Assembly (NCBI RefSeq): GCF_050750585.1
Contig: NZ_JBOJLM010000007.1
Coordinates: 1 to 64,000, forward strand
Origin: Salinimicrobium sp050750585
GTDB lineage: Bacteria > Bacteroidota > Bacteroidia > Flavobacteriales > Flavobacteriaceae
Length of the DNA: 64,000 bases
Direction: 5' to 3'
Shown here: positions 15,453-24,274 of the stretch, piece after piece
How positions within the stretch are numbered: position 1 is the stretch's first letter
Layout of the letters: each line of letters opens with the position of its first letter
Notes under the pieces: model-generated
Told to the model about the DNA's origin: nothing
Seen by the model: only the letters and a program-made list of their open reading frames with translations
The model's database searches: none
Position numbers and translations under genes: made by a program

Positions 15453-17657
15453 ATGAAAAGTCTAATAATCAGAAAGTTTTTAATTTTACTTATAACCTTT
15501 ATTGCAGGATTTGCCGTTGCCCAGGAAAATCCTAAAAATCAAAATTATCCTTTCAATGATCCTACCTTAAGTATAGAGGAAAGAACCCAGGATCTAATCA
15601 ATCGATTGACTATTGAAGAGAAGGCCTGGCAGATGATGCATAACAGTCCCGCAGTAGAACGACTGGGTATTCCCGAATACAACTGGTGGAATGAAGCTTT
15701 ACACGGTATTGGACGATCTGGTGTGGCAACTGTTTTTCCACAGGCTATTGGAATGGGAGCTACTTTTGATGAAGATCTCATTCTTGAGGTAGCCAACGCA
15801 ATTTCAGATGAGGCGCGGGCAACACATAATACAGCCGTAGAAAACGGATATCGCCGTCAATACAGCGGACTCACCTTTTGGACGCCAAACATTAATATTT
15901 TCAGAGATCCACGTTGGGGACGTGGCCAGGAAACATATGGGGAAGATCCTTTTCTTACTGCATTGCTGGGAACAGCTTTTGTAAAAGGGCTTCAGGGAGA
16001 CCATCCTAAATACCTGAAAACTGCTGCAGCCGCAAAACATTATGCCGTTCACAGCGGACCCGAAAAACTTCGCCATGAATTCAATGCCGAAGCTTCCATG
16101 AAAGATATGTGGGAAACTTATTTACCGGCTTTTAAAGCCCTTGTAGATGCAGATGTTGAAACCATCATGTGCGCCTATAACGCGACAAACGGGGAACCCT
16201 GTTGCGCAAACAAATATTTGTTGCAGGATGTTTTACGTGACAAATGGAATTTCCAGGGGCATATCGTAAGTGACTGCTGGGCGTTGGTAGACTTTTACGA
16301 AGGCCACAACGTAGTGGAAACGCCCGAGGAAGCAGCAGCTCTGGGAATTAAAAGCGGGGTAAACCTAAACTGCGGAAGCGTATATCCTTCACTTGTTGAA
16401 GCCGTTGAACAAGGTTTGGTAACTGAAGCCGAAATTGACGAGCAACTTGCTGTCCTTCTAAAAACGAAGTTCAAATTAGGCCTTTTTGACCCCGCAGAAG
16501 ACAATCCATATTCACAGCTTTCAGCAGAAGATCTCGACACCGAAGAACACAGGGCTCTGGCAAGAAAAGTAGCGCAGAAGTCTATTGTAATGCTAAAAAA
16601 TAATGGTGCCTTACCTCTCAAAAATGACCTTTCCAAGTACTTTATTACCGGCCCGAATGCTACGAGTATTGAGGTGCTACTTGGAAATTACCACGGAATC
16701 AACCCCAACCTTGTCACCATTCTTGAAGGCCTTGCCGGGGCGATAGAACCACAGAGCCAAATGCAATACCGCCAGGGAACATTGCTTGACAGGCCAAATG
16801 CGAATCCGCAGGATTGGGCTTCCCCCAATGCCGGCAATAGCGATGCTACCATCGCAGTATTAGGAATTTCGGGTGTTCTGGAAGGGGAAGAAGGAGAATC
16901 TATCGCTTCAGAAACTTTTGGAGACCGGCTGGATTACAATCTTCCTCAAAACCAGATCGATTACCTGAAAAAACTGAATGAAGCGGCAGGTGATGCTCCT
17001 GTTATCGCTGTAATTACAGGAGGTAGCCCTATGAATCTTCAGGAAGTGCATGAACTGGCAGATGCTGTTCTCCTCGTTTGGTATCCCGGAGAAGAAGGAG
17101 GAAATGCCGTTGCAGATGTCATTTTTGGAAAGGTATCTCCATCAGGAAGGCTTCCAATAACCTTTCCTAAATCTTTGGATGACCTTCCGGCATACGAAGA
17201 TTATAGTATGGAAGGCAGAACCTATAAATACATGAATGCAGAGCCCATGTACCCCTTTGGCTATGGCCTTAGCTACAGCGACTTCAATTATTCAGAGATC
17301 AAACTTTCAGATAAAAAACTGAAAAAAGGAAAATCCTTAATAGCAAAAGTTGTGGTAACAAATTCCGGAGAAACGAAAGCAGAAGAAGTAGTTCAGCTTT
17401 ATGTGTCTGATCTTAAAGCTTCAGTAAGAACCCCAAAATCTCAACTATACGGGATAAAAAAGGTTGAACTTGAGCCTGGCGCTTCCGAAGAGATTTCTTT
17501 TGAGATCACGCCGCAGATGATGCAACTAGTGAATAATGAAGGAGAGCGAGTTTTGGAATCGGGTGAATTCAGTATCTACATTGGTGGCTCAAGCCCCGGA
17601 AAAAGAAGCACTGAACTGGGAAAAGAACTAAAAGAAGCCAATTTCACACTCAGGTAA
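15453..17657 (+). CDS. GH3 beta-xylosidase, periplasmic
   Basis: 734 aa with a signal peptide ending at AVAQ (residue 24). The N-terminal GH3 barrel contains NWWNEALHGIGR, TFWTPNINIFRDPRWGRGQETYGEDP, KHYAVHSGPE and the nucleophile D274 in IVSDCWAL. The alpha/beta sandwich follows (SIVMLKNNGALPL; FITGPNA), then a C-terminal fibronectin type III-like domain (about 640-725; VTNSGETKAEEVVQLYV). The NWWNEALHG and SDCWA blocks are typical of the xylosidase branch of GH3. It should release xylose from xylo-oligosaccharides in the periplasm. It is followed 18 bp later by uxaC and shares a promoter region with GH67. Confidence 0.93.
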   Translation: MKSLIIRKFLILLITFIAGFAVAQENPKNQNYPFNDPTLSIEERTQDLINRLTIEEKAWQMMHNSPAVERLGIPEYNWWNEALHGIGRSGVATVFPQAIGMGATFDEDLILEVANAISDEARATHNTAVENGYRRQYSGLTFWTPNINIFRDPRWGRGQETYGEDPFLTALLGTAFVKGLQGDHPKYLKTAAAAKHYAVHSGPEKLRHEFNAEASMKDMWETYLPAFKALVDADVETIMCAYNATNGEPCCANKYLLQDVLRDKWNFQGHIVSDCWALVDFYEGHNVVETPEEAAALGIKSGVNLNCGSVYPSLVEAVEQGLVTEAEIDEQLAVLLKTKFKLGLFDPAEDNPYSQLSAEDLDTEEHRALARKVAQKSIVMLKNNGALPLKNDLSKYFITGPNATSIEVLLGNYHGINPNLVTILEGLAGAIEPQSQMQYRQGTLLDRPNANPQDWASPNAGNSDATIAVLGISGVLEGEEGESIASETFGDRLDYNLPQNQIDYLKKLNEAAGDAPVIAVITGGSPMNLQEVHELADAVLLVWYPGEEGGNAVADVIFGKVSPSGRLPITFPKSLDDLPAYEDYSMEGRTYKYMNAEPMYPFGYGLSYSDFNYSEIKLSDKKLKKGKSLIAKVVVTNSGETKAEEVVQLYVSDLKASVRTPKSQLYGIKKVELEPGASEEISFEITPQMMQLVNNEGERVLESGEFSIYIGGSSPGKRSTELGKELKEANFTLR

Positions 17658-17675
17658 TCCCCTAAGAAGATTAAA

Positions 17676-19073
17676 ATGAAAAATTTCATAGACGCTGATT
17701 TTCTCCTGGAGACCAATCACGCGAGAAAGTTATATCACGATTTTGCCAAATCAATGCCCCTTATTGATTATCACTGCCATCTATCAGCAAAAGACATAGC
17801 AAAAAACCGCATTTTTGAGAACCTCACCCAGCTGTGGATAGAGGGCGATCATTACAAATGGCGGGCAATGAGAGCACTGGGTATAGAAGAAAAATACATC
17901 ACGGGAAAGGCCAGCGACAGGGAAAAATTCAGCAAATGGGCTGCGACTATCCCTTATACCCTAATGAACCCGCTTTATCACTGGACCCATCTGGAATTGA
18001 AAAGATATTTTGGAGTTGATGAAATTCTCAACACCTCTAACTCTGAAGAAGTATATGATCATTGCAACTCGCTCATCTCAACCCCCGAATATTCTGTACG
18101 GAATTTGCTTCGAAAAATGAATGTAGAGGTGGTTTGTACTACCGATGATCCTGCAGATGATCTACACTACCACAGGGAAATTGCCGAAGACGGGTTTGAA
18201 ATTAAAATCCTGCCCACTTTTAGACCTGATAGATTTCTGGGAATTGAGGAAGCAGGTTTCCAGACCTATATTGAAAAAGTCTCAGCTCAAACAGAGATTA
18301 AAATTGATGATTTTGACAGCTTCCTTGATGCCGTAAAAAGCAGGATAGACTATTTTCATGAACATGGTTGCCGCCTTTCTGACCACGGCCTTGATTGTGC
18401 ATGCGCCGAAGATTTTACTGATGAAGCGCTCAACATAATTCTGAACAAAAAATTATCAGGAGAGCTGCTGGAAACAACTGAAGTTCTGGTCTTTAAATCG
18501 GGAGTAATGTACCATCTGGGAAAAATGTATTCCGAAAAGAACTGGACAATGCAATTGCACTTGGGGCCTATAAGGAATACTAACACAAGAATGTTGAATA
18601 ACCTGGGAGCAGACGCAGGTGTTGACAGCATAGGAGATTTTCAACAGGCCAAACCTCTGGCAAAATATCTGGATTCTTTAGACAGGATCAATTCCCTCCC
18701 CAGAACGATCTTATACAACGTAAATCCTGCCGAAAATGAAGTGATGGCCACCATGGCCGGAAATTTTATGGGCAACTCCCAAAAAGGCAAAATACAGCAT
18801 GGGGCTGCATGGTGGTTTCTCGATCAAAAAGATGGAATTGAGAAACAATTAACCACCATCTCAAATATGGGGCTCATTAGCTGTTTCGTGGGAATGTTGA
18901 CAGACAGCAGGAGCTTTCTTTCTTTTCCAAGACATGAATATTTTCGACGGATCTTATGTAACTACTTCGGAAATGCGATCGAAAATAAGGAACTGCCTGA
19001 AGATTTGGAATGGATTGGAAAAATTGTGCAGGACATATGCTATTACAACGCGAAGGAATATTTTGACTTTTAA
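17676..19073 (+). CDS. uxaC: Glucuronate isomerase
   Basis: 465 aa, standard length for UxaC (EC 5.3.1.12), which converts D-glucuronate to D-fructuronate in the cytoplasm. Family blocks are MPLIDYHCHLSAKDIA with the metal-binding HCH, the TTDDPADDL block, SDHGLDCACAE, MQLHLGPIRNTN, and DSRSFLSFPRHEYFRRILCN near the end. It supplies fructuronate to the SDR and UxuA encoded in the divergent operon. It forms an operon with GH3 and converges on lacI with 77 bp between them and no strong terminator. Confidence 0.96.
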   Translation: MKNFIDADFLLETNHARKLYHDFAKSMPLIDYHCHLSAKDIAKNRIFENLTQLWIEGDHYKWRAMRALGIEEKYITGKASDREKFSKWAATIPYTLMNPLYHWTHLELKRYFGVDEILNTSNSEEVYDHCNSLISTPEYSVRNLLRKMNVEVVCTTDDPADDLHYHREIAEDGFEIKILPTFRPDRFLGIEEAGFQTYIEKVSAQTEIKIDDFDSFLDAVKSRIDYFHEHGCRLSDHGLDCACAEDFTDEALNIILNKKLSGELLETTEVLVFKSGVMYHLGKMYSEKNWTMQLHLGPIRNTNTRMLNNLGADAGVDSIGDFQQAKPLAKYLDSLDRINSLPRTILYNVNPAENEVMATMAGNFMGNSQKGKIQHGAAWWFLDQKDGIEKQLTTISNMGLISCFVGMLTDSRSFLSFPRHEYFRRILCNYFGNAIENKELPEDLEWIGKIVQDICYYNAKEYFDF

Positions 19074-19150
19074 CCCTGGTAAATAGATTTCTCTTATAAA
19101 CCCTATTTTAGCTTTGATCCAATATTTTAAACACCAAAATAGTTTGGAAT

Positions 19151-20179
19151 CTAAGGTTTTCTTCTACTGGAATTACGAACAACCACCTTGGTATCAAGCA
19201 TTGTGATCTCTGATACGCTGGTACCAAGGTTTTCCTTTGAATGTTCCAGAATTCTTAAAGCCGATATCTCCCCCATTCGTCTTGCAGGGTGTGAAATAGT
19301 GGAAAGTGAAGGCTCCACAATAGAAGCCACAGGATCATCATTAAAACCAATGATAGCTAGTTCTTCCGGCACCTTCACTCCTCTTTCTTTTGCACAGCGA
19401 ATGGCACTAACAGCCGCACTGTCGTTTGAAGAAAAAATACCATCGGGCGGATTGGACATACCAAGCAGTTTTTCTGTCGCTTCCCAACCTTCGGTAGAAC
19501 TCATAGTTTTAAGGCTAATGATCAGCTTTTCGTCAACCTCAATTCCATTTTCAGTCAGGGCATCAATATATCCCTTCTTTCGCATGTTATATACATTTAC
19601 ATGTTGAGATCCTGCAAAATGTGCTATTCTGGTACAACCCTGATCAATAAGATGTTTCGTGGCACGATAACCTGCAGCATAATTATCAATTACTACCCGG
19701 TAAGAATTAAATTCTTTTGGAACACGATCTACGAAAACCACAGGAATATTCTTGTCTAAAAACTGCTTGAAGTGAGAAGTATCTACTGTTTCCATTGCAA
19801 GAGATACGATCACCCCCCCTACCCGACTATCATATAGCGCCTTGGCATTATTCACCTCATTTTCATAACTCTCATTAGACTGACTTATAAGCACGTTATA
19901 ATTGGCTTTACGCGCCGTATCTTCAATTCCGCTTATAAGGGTAGACATAAAAGGGCTATTAATTCTGGCAATTAGGATACCTATAGTTTTACTTTTATTA
20001 CTTCGCAGAGAGGCTGCAATAGAGTTGGGCCTGTATCCAAGCCTTTGTGCCGCTTTATGGATTTCCTTTGTTGTTTTTTTCCCGATACTCTTGTGGTTAT
20101 TTAACGCCCGGGAAACTGTAGAAGGGGAAAAGTTCAGCTCTTTAGCCAAATCATAAATAGTCACTTCTTTCTTTTTCAT
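19151..20179 (-). CDS. LacI-family transcriptional regulator
   Basis: 342 aa. The N-terminal LacI helix-turn-helix is clear (TIYDLAKELNFSPSTVSRALN, hinge GYRPNSIAASLR), followed by a periplasmic-binding-protein-like sensor (about 62-335; IGILIARINSPFMSTLISGI, VVIDNYAAGYRATKHLI, IFSSNDSAAVSAIRCAKERG, IIGFNDDP, and TTIS-like SLSTISHPA). The ligand is not known; a xylan- or uronate-derived sugar is likely from context. LacI-type palindromes upstream of SusC1, between GH67 and GH3, and weaker ones before this gene and SusC2 suggest it is the local regulator. Binding is inference. Confidence 0.93.
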   Translation of the reverse strand: MKKKEVTIYDLAKELNFSPSTVSRALNNHKSIGKKTTKEIHKAAQRLGYRPNSIAASLRSNKSKTIGILIARINSPFMSTLISGIEDTARKANYNVLISQSNESYENEVNNAKALYDSRVGGVIVSLAMETVDTSHFKQFLDKNIPVVFVDRVPKEFNSYRVVIDNYAAGYRATKHLIDQGCTRIAHFAGSQHVNVYNMRKKGYIDALTENGIEVDEKLIISLKTMSSTEGWEATEKLLGMSNPPDGIFSSNDSAAVSAIRCAKERGVKVPEELAIIGFNDDPVASIVEPSLSTISHPARRMGEISALRILEHSKENLGTSVSEITMLDTKVVVRNSSRRKP

Positions 20180-20196
20180 GGAATCAACTTGGAAAT

Positions 20197-20213
20197 AACA
20201 ACAAATGGTTGTT
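20197..20213. promoter_or_regulatory. Possible autoregulatory operator upstream of lacI
   Basis: AACAAC-AAATG-GTTGTT is a perfect 6-bp inverted repeat 18 bp upstream of the lacI start. Its core resembles the CAATCGGTTGTG operator (about 9 of 12 bases), so autoregulation is plausible but weakly supported. Confidence 0.4.
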
Positions 20214-20281
20214 TTGCAGATGTATACAAATATAGATAATCTTAAGTAACTATACCTTTATTTTAAAAGCTATATGCCCTA

Positions 20282-21001
20282 TTAAAACTCGAAATTAAAA
20301 CCTTTTTCCGTTAGTTTTTGATAGGTATTATTATCGAATTTGTACAGTTTGGCGGCCCTGTGCGAAACATCTTTTTGTTTCTCGTTAATGTCGACCAAAA
20401 GTTTCATCCTTAAGAACTTCCTCCTAAAGTTCGGCTTATCCATCTCTACCTTTAAAATCTCCTGATATAATTGCATAAGCTGCAAGAGTGTAAATTTTTC
20501 TGGCAGAAGATTAAAACCTATGGGAGCCTGCCGCACCCTTTTTCTCAGGTTTTGGATGCTGTATTCCAGGATTTGTGTGTGATCATATATCAGCTCGGGC
20601 ACCTCTGCAATTTTGAACCATTTTGCTTCCGAAGCAGTAAACCCCGCTTTAACGCTGTAATCTTCCCGTTTCACCAAAGCATAATAACCCACAGTTATGA
20701 CCCTGCCTAAGGGAAAACGATCGGGCTCTCCAAAAGCTTTGAGCTGCTCAAGGTATATATTCTCCAGTCCTGTTAATTCTCTTAGTAGCCTGTGAGCCGC
20801 AGCATCTATACTTTCCACTTCCTGAATCCATCCCCCCGGAAGCCCCCATTTTCCTTCACTGATACCCTTCGCATGTTTCACCAGAAGAACCTCAAGACTG
20901 CCATTCTCAAAACCAAAAATGGTACAGTCAATAGTAATAGAACTCATTACTGATGTGGAAATAAGTTCTCCGGATTCAATATCTAACAATTCTTTCTTCA
21001 T
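20282..21001 (-). CDS. xylR: Nudix-related (NrtR-type) transcriptional regulator, probable XylR
   Basis: 239 aa: a Nudix-like domain (about 20-150) and a C-terminal winged-helix part (about 160-239; RRKFLRMKLLVDI, SHRAAKLYKFD). The Nudix box is degenerate. In the pattern G-x5-E-x7-REUxEExGU it reads RLLRELTGL, so two catalytic glutamates are replaced, pointing to a sensor and not a hydrolase. Bacteroidota use NrtR-type regulators for pentoses (AraR and XylR of Bacteroides, from memory). This gene is divergent from the xylose transporter operon and has a 21-bp palindrome in between. A xylose or xylose-derived effector is inferred. Confidence 0.85.
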   Translation of the reverse strand: MKKELLDIESGELISTSVMSSITIDCTIFGFENGSLEVLLVKHAKGISEGKWGLPGGWIQEVESIDAAAHRLLRELTGLENIYLEQLKAFGEPDRFPLGRVITVGYYALVKREDYSVKAGFTASEAKWFKIAEVPELIYDHTQILEYSIQNLRKRVRQAPIGFNLLPEKFTLLQLMQLYQEILKVEMDKPNFRRKFLRMKLLVDINEKQKDVSHRAAKLYKFDNNTYQKLTEKGFNFEF

Positions 21002-21027
21002 TTATTTACCAGGTACATCTGCACTAC

Positions 21028-21042
21028 CTGTGCAATACACAG
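21028..21042. promoter_or_regulatory. Small palindrome near the xylR start, CTGTG-CAATA-CACAG
   Basis: Perfect 5-bp arms with a 5-bp spacer, 27 bp upstream of the xylR start codon. It could be a second regulatory site. It is short enough to be chance. Confidence 0.25.
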
Positions 21043-21081
21043 ATAATCATCACAGACAAAAATTTTAAGAATACTTTAATA

Positions 21082-21102
21082 TTAGCATTTAATAATTGCT
21101 AA
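21082..21102. promoter_or_regulatory. 21-bp palindrome, candidate XylR operator
   Basis: TTAGCATTTA-A-TAATTGCTAA: ten-bp arms with one mismatch around one base, in the 157-bp gap between xylR and the transporter gene. Its length and symmetry fit NrtR-type operators, and it overlaps the TTG -33 element of the xylT promoter, as expected for a repressor site. Confidence 0.6.
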
Positions 21103-21126
21103 ATTAAAAATTAATATTTAAACTTG
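21096..21126 (+). promoter_or_regulatory. Probable xylT-xylB-xylA promoter
   Basis: TTG (21096-21098), a 20-nt spacer, then TAAACTTG (21119-21126), one base off the Bacteroidota -7 consensus TAnnTTTG. The start codon at 21159 leaves a short leader. The -33 element lies within the 21-bp palindrome. Confidence 0.5.
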
Positions 21127-21158
21127 TAGTCAATTAAACCATAAGATACAAAAATAAG

Positions 21159-22766
21159 ATGGCCACAACCCACACAAGTAAAACAAGCGTTTATCTTATC
21201 ACCATAGTAGCAAGTTTAGGAGGCCTTTTATTTGGCTATGATACTGCAGTGATATCAGGAGCGGTAGGTGCTCTGGAAAATTTCTTTATCACCTCCCTCG
21301 AGAACAGCCCTTCATTTGCTGAAGACACTATTTTTCAGTTTAAAATCACAATAAGCTTATGCGTTCTGGCCATAGGTCTTTTGTTTGCAGATTTTATTCT
21401 TAAGTTCTTTCAGAAAAACAAAGCTTATACCATTATTGCCGCAATCCTCATCTTTGGAGGTGCGGTCTTTTATTTTCAATTCCTAACCCTTCCTAACATT
21501 CTCACTGAGAATCTCAGGAATTCTATTTTGGGGTTCATGGTGAGTAGCGCCCTGGTAGGCTGTATTATTGGAGCCTCACTGGGTGACAACGTAGCTAATT
21601 CTATAGGTAGGCGAAATGGATTGATCATTGCAGCCCTACTCTTCTTAATTTCAGCACTTGGTTCTTCTTACCCCGAGGTCATGAATATCTTCCCCGGGAA
21701 TGACTTAACTGCTTTTATCATCTATAGAATTATAGGAGGTATAGGAGTAGGACTGGCAAGTATGCTGGCCCCAATGTACATAGCCGAAATGGCACCTGCT
21801 AATATAAGAGGCCAGCTCGTTTCTTTTAACCAGTTCGCAATCGTTACAGGGATGTTAGTGGTGTATTTTGTCAACTACTTTATTGTAAGTGGACAAACAG
21901 AATTGTGGATCAATGAAACCGGATGGAGATATATGTTCCTGTCTGAAGCAATTCCTGCCTTACTCTTCCTGCTCTTCCTGTTCTTTGTACCTAAAACTCC
22001 TAGATTCCAGACTATGAAGGGTAATGAGGAAGATGCGATGAAAGTTCTTACCAAATTAAATGGTCCTGAAACAGCCACCCGAATCCTGTCCGATATTAAA
22101 GCCTCTTTTAGTCGCACAAAATCGCATTGGCTTTCGTTTGGATGGGGTGTTGTTATCATAGGTATTCTTCTTTCCATATTTCAACAGTTTGTAGGTATCA
22201 ACGTGGTTCTTTACTACGCTCCGGAAATCTTTAGGGGAATGGGAATGGAAACAGATGCTTCGATGCTCCAAACCATCATCGTGGGAGCAATTAATATGCT
22301 CTTCACAGTACTGGCAATTATGACTGTGGATAAATTTGGAAGAAAAAAATTAATGATGATTGGTAGTGCGGTTATGGCTGTAGCTATGATAGGTCTTGGC
22401 TTTGCACTATATACAGAGACCGAAGGTTTACCAGCACTACTCCTTATGCTTCTTTACATTGCTGCATTCGCTATGTCATGGGGACCTGTAACCTGGGTAC
22501 TACTTTCAGAAATTTTCCCTAATAAAATTCGAGGGGTAATGGCAGTTGCAGTAGCGATTCAATGGTTAGCCAATCTTATTGTTTCCTGGACATTCCCTAT
22601 GATGAATAACAATTCGGCACTTGTAGAACATTTCAATCACGGCTTCTCATACTGGATATATGGAGTGATGGCTTTTCTTTCTTTACTCTTTATCTGGAAG
22701 TTTGTACCAGAGACTAAAGGAAGAACACTGGAGGATATGGAAGAACTATGGATGAAGAAAAAATAA
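21159..22766 (+). CDS. xylT: MFS sugar transporter, probable D-xylose:H+ symporter
   Basis: 535 aa, twelve membrane segments, sugar-porter subfamily of the MFS. Signatures include ASLGGLLFGYDTAVISG in segment 1, IGRRNG in the 2-3 loop, RIIGGIGVGLASMLAPMYIAEMAPANIRG, FQQFVGINVVLYYAPEIF and FVPETKGRTLEDME at the end. It is longer than E. coli XylE because of an extra hydrophobic stretch and loop near residues 60-130. It is first in the operon with xylB (9 bp gap) and xylA. It imports xylose across the inner membrane; the substrate follows from the operon. Confidence 0.92.
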   Translation: MATTHTSKTSVYLITIVASLGGLLFGYDTAVISGAVGALENFFITSLENSPSFAEDTIFQFKITISLCVLAIGLLFADFILKFFQKNKAYTIIAAILIFGGAVFYFQFLTLPNILTENLRNSILGFMVSSALVGCIIGASLGDNVANSIGRRNGLIIAALLFLISALGSSYPEVMNIFPGNDLTAFIIYRIIGGIGVGLASMLAPMYIAEMAPANIRGQLVSFNQFAIVTGMLVVYFVNYFIVSGQTELWINETGWRYMFLSEAIPALLFLLFLFFVPKTPRFQTMKGNEEDAMKVLTKLNGPETATRILSDIKASFSRTKSHWLSFGWGVVIIGILLSIFQQFVGINVVLYYAPEIFRGMGMETDASMLQTIIVGAINMLFTVLAIMTVDKFGRKKLMMIGSAVMAVAMIGLGFALYTETEGLPALLLMLLYIAAFAMSWGPVTWVLLSEIFPNKIRGVMAVAVAIQWLANLIVSWTFPMMNNNSALVEHFNHGFSYWIYGVMAFLSLLFIWKFVPETKGRTLEDMEELWMKKK

Positions 22767-22775
22767 AGAATATTT

Positions 22776-24272
22776 ATGTACTTTTTAGGAATTGATTTAG
22801 GTAGTTCTTCAATAAAACTATCTGTACTAAATGCAGAAAAAGGTGAAACCGTATGTTCTGTTACGGCACCCGATTTTGAAATGGAAATGAAGGCACCCAG
22901 GTTTGGGTGGGCCGAACAGGATCCTAACAGCTGGTGGCAATACCTTAAGCAGGGTCTAAATGATATAAGCAACAAGCATAACTATGACCTAAAGCAGATT
23001 AAAGGAATTGGTATTGCTTACCAAATGCATGGCCTGGTAATAACCGATGAAAACCTTGAGCCCGTAAGGCCCTCAATTATATGGTGTGACAGTCGGGCTG
23101 CAGAAATTGGTCATGAAGCATATAGAACTATAGGCGAGAAGAACTGCAATGAGCAGATCCTTGGAAGCCCCGGAAATTTTACTGCATCTAAACTCAGTTG
23201 GGTCAAGCAGAATGAGCCGGGAGTATATGCCACGGCAAAATATATGATGTTACCGGGAGATTTTTTAGCTGCAAAGCTTACAGGTACTCCTCAAACAACT
23301 TCCTCTGGCTTATCTGAAGCTGCACTCTGGAATTTCCCCGAAGGCCGACTGGCTACCGAAATCCTTGAAAAAATGGGATTAGACGGGGAATTGGTGCCCG
23401 AAATTGTTCCCACTTTTGGGGAGCAGGCTACCATTCATCCTGATGTAGCAAACCAACTGGGACTTGACAGCAGTGTCAAAATTACATACCGCGCAGGCGA
23501 TCAGCCAAACAACGCGCTCTCACTTAATGTACTTAATCCGGGAGAAATAGCCACCACGGCAGGAACATCAGCAGTAATATACGCTGTTACAGATAAAGAT
23601 ATTTACGACGAGCAAAACCGTATAAACACATTTCTTCATGTGAGTAATACTCCAGATCAAAAGAGAAATGGCCTGCTGGGCATTATAAATGGCTCAGGAA
23701 TTCTATATCAATGGCTACGGAAAATAATGTCGGTGGGAGACAGAGAGCTTATTTCTTATGATGTTCTTAATTCTGAAGCTGCAAAAGCAAAACCCGGAAG
23801 TGAAGATCTAAGGTTCTACCCTTTCGGAAATGGAGTAGAACGAATTTTTAATAATCGACAGGCAAAATCGGGTATTGAGAATCTCAATTTTAATATTCAT
23901 CAACCTGCCCACCTGATAAGGTCTGCCTGTGAAGGAATTGTATTCGCGATGAATTATGGGTTCGACGTTATGAAGTCGCTGGGAACATCTGGTGAGATTG
24001 TACGTGCCGGAAAAGGGAACCTTTTCTTAAGTCCTGTTTTTAGAGAGATCTTTTGCAACACTACCCAGGCACAACTCGAACTCTATAACACTTCAGGAGC
24101 CGAGGGTGCAGCACGTGGCGCAGCCTATGGATTCGGATATTATAATAACCTAAAAGAAGCGTTCCAAAATCTTCAGCGCCTGGAGTGCCTGGAACCACAA
24201 AAAGAACTCTCCAGCCAGTATGAAGAGATCTACGGAAAATGGAAAAGCAACATTAAAACTGAAAAAGAGTAA
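22776..24272 (+). CDS. xylB: Xylulokinase
   Basis: 498 aa FGGY-family sugar kinase. The N-terminal ATP-binding strand reads FLGIDLGSSSIKLSVL, WAEQDPNSWW is typical of xylulokinases, IGIAYQMHGLV and IWCDSRA line the substrate site, and YRAGDQPNNALSLNVL with the catalytic Asp marks the second domain start. GAEGAARGAAYGFGYY closes the C-terminal domain. It phosphorylates D-xylulose to xylulose 5-phosphate for the pentose phosphate pathway. It lies between the transporter and xylA, with only 2 bp before xylA. Confidence 0.95.
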   Translation: MYFLGIDLGSSSIKLSVLNAEKGETVCSVTAPDFEMEMKAPRFGWAEQDPNSWWQYLKQGLNDISNKHNYDLKQIKGIGIAYQMHGLVITDENLEPVRPSIIWCDSRAAEIGHEAYRTIGEKNCNEQILGSPGNFTASKLSWVKQNEPGVYATAKYMMLPGDFLAAKLTGTPQTTSSGLSEAALWNFPEGRLATEILEKMGLDGELVPEIVPTFGEQATIHPDVANQLGLDSSVKITYRAGDQPNNALSLNVLNPGEIATTAGTSAVIYAVTDKDIYDEQNRINTFLHVSNTPDQKRNGLLGIINGSGILYQWLRKIMSVGDRELISYDVLNSEAAKAKPGSEDLRFYPFGNGVERIFNNRQAKSGIENLNFNIHQPAHLIRSACEGIVFAMNYGFDVMKSLGTSGEIVRAGKGNLFLSPVFREIFCNTTQAQLELYNTSGAEGAARGAAYGFGYYNNLKEAFQNLQRLECLEPQKELSSQYEEIYGKWKSNIKTEKE

Positions 24273-24274
24273 TT

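Noticed and set aside
15545..16636. Minus-strand ORFs (up to 113 codons) inside GH3
   Set aside because: GH3 is intact with all catalytic motifs; these frames follow its codon pattern in antisense and look like no known protein.
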